Counted from the first letter of the stretch, positions 7,510 through 14,594 are shown. The stretch: DNA of 14,712 nucleotides from an uncultured Porphyromonas sp. (GCA_902490315.1 CABUDK010000030.1:1-14712); one strand, 5' to 3'. Numbers and translations are program-made. The notes: generated from the sequence alone by a model not told the origin.

Positions 7510-7790
7510 CTCTCCCGAAGAATTGACTTCCTCCCGAAGAATTGTCCCAATAGCTCCCGAGGAAATCAAAAATACCCACGGAAGAAAGAAAAATTTCTTC
7601 GGAAGTATCAAATGAAACTTCGGAAGAATCAAATCATAAGTCCGAAGAATTTACCATTTCCTCGGGAGCAAATCAAAAATATCCACCGAGCTATTTGGGA
7701 ATTTCTAGGGAGGAACTGGAACAAGCTCATTTTTATATGCGTCAGCCCTGGGAGAAATCAAATGATATGTCCGAGGAAATGTTTCCTCCC
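7510..7790 (+). repeat. Minisatellite-like array of degenerate ~22-base units, copy A
   Basis: Successive units of about 19-23 bases carry a CGAAGAA/CGGAAGAA core followed by an A/T-rich tail such as ATCAAATGAA. Six consecutive blocks of exactly 22 bases can be laid out from about 7594, including two near-identical ones built on CTTCGGAAG(A/T)ATCAAAT. Units 5' of this (CTCCCGAAGAATTG, twice) and 3' of it (GGGAGAAATCAAATGATATG) are more diverged. The 74-base core 7579-7652 matches the reverse complement of 14335-14408 at 70 of 74 positions without gaps. P. gingivalis is known to carry MITEs with an embedded minisatellite (BrickBuilt); relationship to those is only a suggestion. Confidence 0.8.
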
Positions 7791-7978
7791 CACATGAAGA
7801 TTGGCAAATTCCTACATTGGTATTCTCTTTTCTCACAATTTGTACTTCCCAACAGCCCCACTATAAGGCGCCATATCAAGGAGTAACCTAATTATAATTC
7901 TGTTTACTGATAAGCCTTCTAGAGGAGTTCAGAGGAAGCCCAATGTAGAGATTCTCTACGATTTAAAAGCGCGTAGAG

Positions 7979-8010
7979 TTGCTTTGTATCAATACTTTTT
8001 CATACCTTTG
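7979..8010 (+). promoter_or_regulatory. Promoter candidate for the omp-ompA operon
   Basis: TTG (7979-7981), a 21-base spacer, then TACCTTTG (8003-8010), a perfect match to the Bacteroidota -7 consensus. The start site would fall near 8017, giving a leader of about 138 bases before the ATG at 8155. The perfect inverted repeat GTAGAG/CTCTAC at 7945-7959 lies about 20 bases upstream and might bind a regulator. Confidence 0.5.
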
Positions 8011-8019
8011 ACAGCAGAT

Positions 8020-8065
8020 AGGGTGAGGTAGTATACCTGGCTCTCCCTTGGAGGCGTTTTTATTT
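8020..8065 (+). promoter_or_regulatory. Possible attenuator or short-RNA terminator in the omp leader
   Basis: A hairpin at 8040-8055 (GC-T-CTCC, loop CTT, GGAGGC; one bulged T) is followed by GTTTTTATTT, a terminator-like arrangement. Its 5' arm overlaps CTCTCCCT (8041-8048), which can instead pair with AGGGTGAG (8020-8027, one mismatch). A third small stem AGGTA/TACCT (8026-8030 with 8034-8038) competes with that pairing. The element sits between the proposed promoter and the omp start codon. Confidence 0.35.
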
Positions 8066-8154
8066 AGAGCGTCTACTAAGGTTTGGGAGGAGCTAGGCTA
8101 CCCCCATTTACACACTAATCACTGAGTATTATTAACCAATTTAATAGTTTGACT

Positions 8155-10380
8155 ATGAATAGAAAACTCCTACTACTATGTACGGCTCTTGTAGCTCTTC
8201 TGAGCTTCAACGGAGCCAAGGCACAGGTCAAGGATGCTAGCATCACCGTCGGTAGTGGCTTTGAGTATCAGTTCTTCGACAAAGCTCTAAACATTGACAA
8301 CGCAATGCTTTGGGGCATACGTGCAGGCTTCGGCTTTGGCCCGATCGTAGAGCTACGCGGTGTCTATGATCGCTCTTTTGGCATCAAGTCCAAGCTCAGC
8401 GATCCTAATGGAGCGTGGAATATCGATCCTATCTTTAAGGATCAAATGAGCGATCGCAAGATCGACATCGAGCGCTACGGAGCTGAGCTCAAGTTCAACC
8501 TCCTCGATGGCTACATTCTAGCTCCTTATCTACTCGTCGGTGGTGGTATCCAAAACATGAAGTATGAGCTACCTATCGCAGATAAGAAGATCGAGACGAT
8601 GAAGACTGATCACCTATACTTCTCTGGAGCACTAGGCTTTAAGATCAATCTAGCACCTCGTATTGCCCTTAACCTATCGGGTAACTACCTAGGCTTCCGC
8701 ACAGATCTACTAAATCCTTACATCAATCTTGGGAAGGCGAGCGAGAAGGTGGACAAGAACGGTCTAGCTCTGATGAACAACTTCTCAGCTCATGCTGGTC
8801 TTTCTATCTACCTCGGAGGTTATGACCCTAGAGGTGGTAACGAGGTGAGCCGTGCTTACAGAGATTTCTTCTCCAATGGGTTCCGCGGCATGGTATTCAC
8901 GATCGAGCCTTCTATGCTCTATATGGACTTCAACCAGAACTCTTACTGGAATAGCCGCGACTCATGGTTCTACGGAGGTCAGCTAGGTCTGGACTTCAAC
9001 AACACCTTTGGTGTACGTGGATTTTACTATCAAGCTGGTAAGACTGGCAAGAAGCCCAACTTCAAGTTTGACAACGAGCGCGCTATCTATGGTGGTTACT
9101 TCACCGGTCGCCTCAACCTGCCTCGTGGTGTGACACCTTATGTCAACCTAGGTGCTGGTTACCTTGATGCTAAGCTCTCTGAGGAGGCTACCGAGCTAGA
9201 CAAGGCAAATCTACATGACGTCGTCTTCGGTATGGCAGGTATCGGTCTAGAGGTACCCCTCTTCCGCTATATGAGTCTATTCGGTAGTGCAAACCTCATC
9301 GCACACCCCGCTCCTGGCGTCAAGACAACTTCTATCACAAATAAGTCTGAGATCCTTGCCAAGAACGCGGCTTACCAGTTCGGTGTACGCTTTAACCTAG
9401 GCCAGCCAGCTCGTCACTACGAGTTTGATACCGAGGAGGACAAGACTACACAAGAGCGTATCAACGAGTACCGTGAGTACCACTACTATGGTCAGGATCG
9501 TGACGATGATGAGTACGTACGCATGACTCCATCTGAGATCGAGGATATGGCACAGCGCATCATCGATCGCAACCGCACCAACAAGAAGGGTCACTCCTGC
9601 CAGAAGGGCAACGTCAACCGTCAGCCCAACGATGACGCTCTTACTCCACTAGAGCGCGAGCTAGTACACGCCCTCATCGGCAATTCTCCCCAGTACATCG
9701 CTCAGCAGCAGATGCTCGCTAATGAGCAGGTAAAGGCTCAGAGCACTACGACAACTACGACTGAGCTAACAGAGCAAAACGAGAAGATCCTCGATCGTCT
9801 CGATGCACTTGATAGAAAGGTCGAGCAGAGCAATCAGATGCGTGCACAGCAGCCCGCCTCTACGACGACTGTTGTAACGACACCTCCTACGCACCCTGCT
9901 TATCAGACTCCTGCTACACCTTCTGCAGCAGCTATGAATAGCGATGCAACACCCGTAGACAAGAACTCTAATAGTCTCCTCAAGCTAAACTCTGTAGGCC
10001 TACTCGTAGGTACCAACCTCGTAAAGCCTAAGGAGGAGAACCTCTTCGGTACTTTTGCAATCGGTGCTCGCGCTTACATGCCTATCAGCAATACGAACCT
10101 AGACTTCGTCCCTGAGATCTTCGTCGGCTTTGGCAAGAAGACTACCCTCGGTATCTCAGGCAACGTCGTTTACAACTTCAACTTCAAGGAGCTAGGTGAC
10201 TTCGTACCTTATCTAGGTGCTGGTGTCGGTGGCTTTACAGACACAAAGCTTGGTGTCAACTTCCTCGTTGGTACTTCTTACAAGCTTCCACAGCTCAACA
10301 GTGCTGTATTCCTAGATTACGGTCTACGTCACTCACTACGCAATCATAGCGTATCTCTCGGATACCGCTTCTACTTCTAA
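8155..10380 (+). CDS. Large outer-membrane protein with three beta-barrel-like domains and a periplasmic coiled coil
   Basis: Predicted 742-codon gene (741 residues) with no recognised named orthologue. The ATG at 8155 gives a clean signal peptide, MNRKLLLLCTALVALLSFNG, with cleavage likely after AKA; an upstream TTG at 8149 is less convincing. Residues about 24-225 and 245-415 look like tandem copies of one OMP barrel domain. Both have alternating hydrophobic strands and a PY-x-x-x-G-x-G turn (APYLLVGGGI; TPYVNLGAGY). A linker follows with an acidic segment, a Cys module (Met457 to Cys482), a Thr run, a coiled coil (about 537-565) and a Pro/Ala/Thr-rich stretch. Residues 613-741 form a third barrel-like domain (VPYLGAGVGG) ending in GYRFYF, with the terminal Phe typical of BAM substrates. 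Cys482 is the only mature cysteine. The OmpA-domain gene follows after 20 bases. Confidence 0.85.
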   Translation: MNRKLLLLCTALVALLSFNGAKAQVKDASITVGSGFEYQFFDKALNIDNAMLWGIRAGFGFGPIVELRGVYDRSFGIKSKLSDPNGAWNIDPIFKDQMSDRKIDIERYGAELKFNLLDGYILAPYLLVGGGIQNMKYELPIADKKIETMKTDHLYFSGALGFKINLAPRIALNLSGNYLGFRTDLLNPYINLGKASEKVDKNGLALMNNFSAHAGLSIYLGGYDPRGGNEVSRAYRDFFSNGFRGMVFTIEPSMLYMDFNQNSYWNSRDSWFYGGQLGLDFNNTFGVRGFYYQAGKTGKKPNFKFDNERAIYGGYFTGRLNLPRGVTPYVNLGAGYLDAKLSEEATELDKANLHDVVFGMAGIGLEVPLFRYMSLFGSANLIAHPAPGVKTTSITNKSEILAKNAAYQFGVRFNLGQPARHYEFDTEEDKTTQERINEYREYHYYGQDRDDDEYVRMTPSEIEDMAQRIIDRNRTNKKGHSCQKGNVNRQPNDDALTPLERELVHALIGNSPQYIAQQQMLANEQVKAQSTTTTTTELTEQNEKILDRLDALDRKVEQSNQMRAQQPASTTTVVTTPPTHPAYQTPATPSAAAMNSDATPVDKNSNSLLKLNSVGLLVGTNLVKPKEENLFGTFAIGARAYMPISNTNLDFVPEIFVGFGKKTTLGISGNVVYNFNFKELGDFVPYLGAGVGGFTDTKLGVNFLVGTSYKLPQLNSAVFLDYGLRHSLRNHSVSLGYRFYF

Positions 10381-10400
10381 TCAATTATCACTACAACAGT

Positions 10401-11369
10401 ATGACTAAGAAATCATTTATAGTCGGGCTGTGCGTGATCCTTCTATCAGCTGCTGTCTCCACACCTGTGGAGGCACAGCATGATGGACGTCAAGCACCTC
10501 GCCAGAAGCGCGACCGCACGGAGCGCGTCGAGAAGGGCGAGCGTGATCGACGTGAGAAAAAGGTGGTAATGACAAAGCAAGAGCTAGCCACGCTCATCAA
10601 TGCTATAGTCACCGCAGCCGAAGAGGATGAGATGAATGACGCATGCCCCCAGCAACGTGACATAACAATCACAAACAATAAGGACAGAGATCTACTCTAT
10701 CTACTCCTACAGTATCACAACCTCAACGCTATGAAGGCCACTCCAGTCTATACACAGCCTGGACAGCCTATCAACGTCGGAGGACAGCTATACTACCCCG
10801 CTGGGAGTAATCTTGTCGTAGCTCAGGGGGCTCAGGCTACTAACGATGCGGACAAGATCAAAGCACTCGAAGAGGAGCTAGCTCGCCTCAAGGCAGCTCA
10901 GCAGAACCCTCAGCGTGACGATGATCAGATAGCTCAGCAGCTAGCCGCTCTACGTAGTCAGATTGATGAGCTAGAGAAGGCTCCTGCACAGGCTCCTGTC
11001 TACAACTACGACAACCGTCGGGTGATCCACCAAGACCGCTCACGCAACAACGTGCAGCTCAGTCGTAGCGTATTCTTTAAGGTCAACTCGGACGTCCTCA
11101 ATGCAGAGGGTCGCGAGGCCGTTCGCAACGTTGCTGACTTTGTCATCAACGATCCACGCGCTCTCGTACTCGTATACGGCTATGCTAGTATCGATGGCCC
11201 CGTAGACTTCAACAACAAGCTTGCTGCCAAGCGTGCTGCTAGTGTCATCAAGGCACTCCAAGAGGCAGGCGTACCAGCAGCTGCTATCAAGCGTTACGAT
11301 AACGGTGTCGACACGACTCCGGCCAAGCGTACCGATGCACGCCGTGTAGACATGGACGTCATCTACTAA
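10401..11369 (+). CDS. Periplasmic OmpA-domain (peptidoglycan-binding) protein without a barrel
   Basis: A 322-residue exported protein, probably linking an outer-membrane partner to peptidoglycan. The signal peptide is MTKKSFIVGLCVILLSAAVS, with cleavage likely after VEA. A highly charged Arg/Lys/Glu segment (about 27-54) comes next. Then comes the module starting Met57-Thr58 with Cys82, the only mature cysteine, which mirrors the module in the upstream gene. A coiled coil follows at about 150-195 (IKALEEELARLKAA, then IAQQLAALRSQIDELEKA). An OmpA C-terminal domain occupies about 220-322. It has VFFKVNSDVLNAEG (224-237) and GYASIDG (260-266), and Arg278 at the position of E. coli OmpA Arg286. 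Ser263 stands where E. coli has Asp271, a Bacteroidota-style variant, with Asp265 close by. There is no transmembrane barrel, so the upstream protein is the natural membrane partner. Confidence 0.9.
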   Translation: MTKKSFIVGLCVILLSAAVSTPVEAQHDGRQAPRQKRDRTERVEKGERDRREKKVVMTKQELATLINAIVTAAEEDEMNDACPQQRDITITNNKDRDLLYLLLQYHNLNAMKATPVYTQPGQPINVGGQLYYPAGSNLVVAQGAQATNDADKIKALEEELARLKAAQQNPQRDDDQIAQQLAALRSQIDELEKAPAQAPVYNYDNRRVIHQDRSRNNVQLSRSVFFKVNSDVLNAEGREAVRNVADFVINDPRALVLVYGYASIDGPVDFNNKLAAKRAASVIKALQEAGVPAAAIKRYDNGVDTTPAKRTDARRVDMDVIY

Positions 11370-11372
11370 TGG

Positions 11373-11398
11373 TTGGCAGACTACCCCGCCAAGGGTAG
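11373..11398 (+). other. Interlocking inverted repeats just after the OmpA-domain gene
   Basis: CTACCC (11381-11386) pairs with GGGTAG (11393-11398), and TTGGC (11373-11377) pairs with GCCAA (11388-11392). The two helices interleave, as in a pseudoknot, but no bases are left to cross the first helix. They are therefore more likely alternative folds. Confidence 0.3.
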
Positions 11399-11421
11399 CT
11401 CAAGCGACCTTAGATAATTCT

Positions 11422-11471
11422 AGAGAGGAGGAGAGCTCAGCGAGTTCCCCTCCTCTCTCTTTCTGTCTTCA
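11422..11471 (+). terminator. Terminator of the omp-ompA operon
   Basis: AGAGAGGAGG (11422-11431) pairs perfectly with CCTCCTCTCT (11449-11458), with a 17-base loop, followed by the pyrimidine-rich CTTTCTGTCTT. It begins 52 bases after the OmpA-domain stop and separates this operon from clpB. Confidence 0.7.
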
Positions 11472-11482
11472 CTCTTAACATC

Positions 11483-11515
11483 GCAGCTAACAGCCAATCG
11501 CGAGCAGCTAACAGC
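11483..11515 (+). repeat. 12-base direct repeats upstream of clpB
   Basis: GCAGCTAACAGC occurs at 11483-11494 and 11504-11515, a 21-base period (two helical turns), with a partial third copy AGCTAAC following at 11513. They lie 80-110 bases before the clpB ATG. A TATCCTTTG (11543-11551), one base longer than the TAnnTTTG consensus, is a weak promoter candidate downstream. A regulator-binding role is only inferred. Confidence 0.4.
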
Positions 11516-11594
11516 TAACTAAGACAATTTGTCACACTCTCCTATCCTTTGGCACATCTGTTGCTTGAGTTAGTCAAAATCAAACCTTAAAAAC

Positions 11595-14189
11595 ATGAAC
11601 ATAGATAAGTACACCATTAAATCGCAACGGGTGATTCAAACGATGATCGCCCAAGCGCGTCAGCAGGAGCATCAGGCTCTAGAGCCGATATGCCTCCTAG
11701 ATGCGCTGCTACGTGAGGGTCGTGACGTCGTCGAGTATGTCGCTACCAAGGCGGGTGCCTACATGCATCAGATAGAGCAGTCGGTAGCGCAGCAGCTAGA
11801 GCGTCTGCCTCACGTATCTGGTGGAGAGCCTTACCTCTCTAACCAGACAAACCAAGTGCTCACCCAGTCGGAGCAGATAGCTAGCGAGATGGGTGACCAA
11901 TACATAGCTGTGGAGCACATCTTCCTAGCACTCCTCAAGGTACCTAGTGATGCGCGTCAGCTACTTCTCGACGCAGGTCTGACCTACGCTGACGCTGAGG
12001 CTGCTATCCGTGAGCTTCGCAAGGGGCGCAAGGTAGACTCCGCAACAAGTGATCAGCAGTACAACGCACTCGGCAAGTACGCTATCAACCTCTGCGAGCG
12101 AGCTCGTGAGGGCAAGCTGGATCCTGTCATAGGTCGTGACGAAGAGATACGTCGTGTCCTGCAGATACTCTCTCGCCGTACGAAGAATAATCCTATCCTC
12201 GTCGGTGAGCCAGGTGTCGGTAAGACCGCTATCGCCGAAGGCTTGGCGCACCGTGTCATACGTGGTGATGTACCAGAGAACCTCAAGGACAAGCTCATCT
12301 ACTCACTCGATATGGGAGCTCTCATAGCAGGAGCAAAGTATCAGGGAGAGTTTGAGGAGCGTCTCAAGTCAGTCGTCAACGAGGTGACCGCCTCCAATGG
12401 TGAGGTGATCCTATTCATCGATGAGATCCATACGCTCGTCGGTGCGGGAGCTTCGCAAGGTGCTATGGATGCAGCAAACATCCTTAAGCCTGCCCTCGCT
12501 CGTGGTGAGCTACGGGCTATCGGTGCCACCACCCTCGATGAGTACCGTAAGTACTTTGAGAAGGACAAAGCGCTCGAGCGTCGCTTCCAGATGGTGATGG
12601 TCGATGAGCCTGACGAGATGAGCAGTATCTCTATCCTCAGAGGACTGAAGGAGCGGTACGAGAACCACCACAAGGTGCGTATCCAAGATGACGCCATACT
12701 GGCTGCCGTACAGCTGAGCGAGCGATACATCACCGACCGCTTCCTCCCCGACAAGGCGATAGACCTTGTGGACGAGGCTGCCGCACGACTACGCATCCAG
12801 ATAGACTCGATGCCCGAAGAGCTAGACGAGCTGGAGCGTCGTATCAAGCAGCTAGAGATAGAGCGCGAGGCGATCAAGCGTGAGCACGATGAGCCTAAGC
12901 TGGCGGCACTCTCCAAGCAGATAGCCGATCTAGAGGAAGAGCGCAATGCTCTGGCCGCTCAGTGGCATGGCGAGAAAGACTTGGTCAATGAGGCGCAGCA
13001 GCTGAAGGTGGAGCGTGAACAGACATCTATCGAAGCGGACAAAGCTGAGCGCATGGGCGACTACGGTCGTGTGGCTGAGCTACGCTACGGACGACTCAAG
13101 GAGATCGATGATCAGATAGCTCAGATCAATAAGAAGTTAGCCGAGCAGCGTGCCTCTGGCACCGCACTGATCACCGAGGAGGTGACAGCCGAAGATATCG
13201 CTGACATCGTAGCTCGCTGGACCGGTATCCCCGTGAGCCGTATGCTTATGAGCGAGCGGGACAAGCTACTCAACCTAGAGGCGGAGCTACACAAGCGTGT
13301 CGTCGGTCAGGAGGAGGCGATCACCGCCATTGCAGATGCAGTGCGTCGTAGTCGTGCAGGCTTGCAAGATCCCAATAGACCGATCGGCTCCTTTATCTTC
13401 CTCGGCACGACAGGTGTCGGTAAGACTGAGGTAGCTAGAGCCTTGGCGGAGTGCCTCTTTGACGATGAGCACATGATGACCCGTATCGATATGAGCGAGT
13501 ATCAGGAGAAGTTTAGCGCGACGCGTCTCATCGGAGCGCCTCCTGGCTACGTCGGTTACGATGAAGGTGGTCAGCTCACCGAGGCGATCAGGCGTAAACC
13601 TTACTCGGTCGTGCTATTTGATGAGATTGAGAAGGCGCATCCCGACGTTTTCAACCTACTCCTCCAAGTGCTAGACGATGGTAGGCTGACAGACAATAAG
13701 GGACATGTGGTCAACTTCAAGAACACGATCATCATCATGACCAGTAACCTCGGCTCCGACCTGATCCGTCACAACTTCGAGCACATCAATGAGCAGAATC
13801 GTGAAGAGGTCATCGAGCGGACCGAAGAGGAGGTCAAGACGCTACTCAAGCAGACGATCCGTCCTGAGTTTATCAACCGTATTGATGAGACCATCGTCTT
13901 CACGCCGTTGACTAAGCCTCAGATCGCTCAGATCGTACGTCTACAACTCGACAAGGTAGCTCGTACACTCCAGGAGAACGGTGTAACGCTCCACTACAGC
14001 GATGCCGCCATCGACCTACTCTCTGAGCGGGGCTACGATCCCGAGTTTGGCGCACGTCCTGTCAAGCGTGTCATACAGCGCCTCGTCCTCAACGAGCTCT
14101 CAAAGGCACTCCTGGCTGGCACCGTAGAGCGCACGAAGCCTATCACGCTAGACGTAGGGGCTGACAAGCAGCTCACCTTCGTAGACTAA
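11595..14189 (+). CDS. clpB: ATP-dependent disaggregase chaperone ClpB
   Basis: A hexameric Hsp100 protein that threads aggregated proteins through its pore and works with DnaK. The 864 residues match ClpB. Order: N-terminal Clp repeat domain (about 1-145, starting MNIDKYTIKSQRVIQTM); first AAA+ module with Walker A GEPGVGKT (204-211), Walker B ending Asp276-Glu277 (VILFIDEIH) and pore loop GAKYQGEFEERLK; the long coiled-coil middle domain (about 400-530, including MGDYGRVAELRYGRL) that separates ClpB from ClpA and ClpC; second AAA+ module with Walker A GTTGVGKT (604-611), pore loop GYVGYDEGG and Walker B Asp676-Glu677 (VVLFDEIEK); and the C-terminal domain with GARPVKRVIQR. All catalytic residues look intact. 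Thr replaces the usual Pro in the second Walker A. The gene is monocistronic, between the omp terminator and a downstream terminator. No CIRCE element was seen. Confidence 0.98.
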   Translation: MNIDKYTIKSQRVIQTMIAQARQQEHQALEPICLLDALLREGRDVVEYVATKAGAYMHQIEQSVAQQLERLPHVSGGEPYLSNQTNQVLTQSEQIASEMGDQYIAVEHIFLALLKVPSDARQLLLDAGLTYADAEAAIRELRKGRKVDSATSDQQYNALGKYAINLCERAREGKLDPVIGRDEEIRRVLQILSRRTKNNPILVGEPGVGKTAIAEGLAHRVIRGDVPENLKDKLIYSLDMGALIAGAKYQGEFEERLKSVVNEVTASNGEVILFIDEIHTLVGAGASQGAMDAANILKPALARGELRAIGATTLDEYRKYFEKDKALERRFQMVMVDEPDEMSSISILRGLKERYENHHKVRIQDDAILAAVQLSERYITDRFLPDKAIDLVDEAAARLRIQIDSMPEELDELERRIKQLEIEREAIKREHDEPKLAALSKQIADLEEERNALAAQWHGEKDLVNEAQQLKVEREQTSIEADKAERMGDYGRVAELRYGRLKEIDDQIAQINKKLAEQRASGTALITEEVTAEDIADIVARWTGIPVSRMLMSERDKLLNLEAELHKRVVGQEEAITAIADAVRRSRAGLQDPNRPIGSFIFLGTTGVGKTEVARALAECLFDDEHMMTRIDMSEYQEKFSATRLIGAPPGYVGYDEGGQLTEAIRRKPYSVVLFDEIEKAHPDVFNLLLQVLDDGRLTDNKGHVVNFKNTIIIMTSNLGSDLIRHNFEHINEQNREEVIERTEEEVKTLLKQTIRPEFINRIDETIVFTPLTKPQIAQIVRLQLDKVARTLQENGVTLHYSDAAIDLLSERGYDPEFGARPVKRVIQRLVLNELSKALLAGTVERTKPITLDVGADKQLTFVD

Positions 14190-14204
14190 GCACTCACTGA
14201 GTGC
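14190..14204 (+). other. Perfect inverted repeat abutting the clpB stop codon
   Basis: GCACTCA-C-TGAGTGC begins at the first base after the stop. As RNA it would give a 5-bp stem with a 5-base loop. A second small nested stem follows at 14229-14260 (CTGCTG/CAGCAG around GGCT/AGCC). Neither has a T-run. Confidence 0.4.
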
Positions 14205-14268
14205 CTACAAGAAATAGGGCGTAAATCTCTGCTGCAGGGCTAACAAGCCATCGTCAGCAGACTCTTAT

Positions 14269-14318
14269 AAATCTCCACCGAGGAAATTCCAAATTCTTCG
14301 GTGGAGATTTTTTATTTT
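14269..14318 (+). terminator. Rho-independent terminator of clpB
   Basis: AAATCTCCACCGA (14269-14281) pairs perfectly over 13 bp with 14298-14310. The stem can extend inward by about four pairs including one G-U. It is followed directly by TTTATTTT (14311-14318). It lies 80 bases past the clpB stop and overlaps the end of repeat copy B. Confidence 0.85.
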
Positions 14319-14496
14319 CCAGCGAAGTAAGAGAAAATTCTTCGGACTTATCATTTGATTCTTCCGAAGTTTCGTTTGATTCTTCCGAAGAAATTTTTCT
14401 TTCCTCCGAAGAAATCGAGTTTTTCCTCCGAGCTATTTGGGAAAAACTTCGGAGGAAATCGGAATGATCGGAACCGTCCGAGCTGTCGGAATGATC
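14275..14496 (-). repeat. Minisatellite-like array of ~22-base units, copy B, inverted relative to copy A
   Basis: The minus strand of this interval aligns with the plus strand of copy A. The core 14335-14408 is 70/74 identical without gaps. The next 29 bases toward the terminator are diverged but equal in length in both copies, and the alignment then resumes at TCCACCGA. On the far side an AAATAGCT block and CTCCGAAG units also match. At the outer end TCGGAATGATC occurs twice (14459-14469 and 14486-14496). Open frames across the array (for example 14254-14556, minus) encode only repetitive Ser/Glu-rich sequence. Confidence 0.8.
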
Positions 14497-14594
14497 TGCG
14501 ATGCGTAACCGCTCGTTCCTACACAGGGCTACTCGTAAGATGTGCGGGATCTGCATCAGTCTAGCACGAGACTCTGGGGTGTGCTCTTTTTTCG

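Larger units (their letters stand above)
7370..8154. other. 785-base gene-free region between divergent dnaG and omp genes
   Basis: Contents in order: a bulged inverted repeat (7441-7451 with 7463-7474, including GCGATAA/TTATCGC); the 22-base-period array (7510-7790); a short unique stretch; a perfect 6-bp hairpin GTAGAG-ATT-CTCTAC (7945-7959); a promoter candidate (7979-8010); and a leader with alternative hairpins (8020-8065). Short open frames across the array (for example 7438-7797) have repeat-driven, Lys/Arg/Asn/Pro-rich composition and no recognisable domain, so no gene is called. No tRNA-like structure was seen. Confidence 0.7.

Noticed and set aside
7510..7790. CRISPR array
   Set aside because: Units are degenerate and adjacent, with no constant repeat separated by unique spacers, and no cas genes are nearby.
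7438..7797. 119-codon plus-strand open frame, and an overlapping one at 7695-7886, inside the repeat array
   Set aside because: Their sequence is generated by the 22-base repeats, with skewed Lys/Arg/Asn/Pro composition, no domain and no convincing start signal.
11373..11398. True H-type pseudoknot after the OmpA-domain gene
   Set aside because: The helices interleave but no loop bases remain between the second arm of helix 1 and that of helix 2, which is sterically unlikely; treated as alternative hairpins.
11520..11594. CIRCE heat-shock operator before clpB
   Set aside because: No TTAGCACTC-N9-GAGTGCTAA-type inverted repeat is present; the GCACTCA/TGAGTGC palindrome at 14190-14204 lies after the gene and has a 1-base centre.
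12341..12946. 201-codon minus-strand open frame antisense to clpB
   Set aside because: Ser/Arg-rich composition produced by the complement of clpB coding sequence; no independent support.
14254..14564. Open frames on both strands (100 and 69 codons) over repeat copy B
   Set aside because: The minus frame is low-complexity Ser/Glu-rich repeat translation and spans the clpB terminator; neither resembles a protein family.
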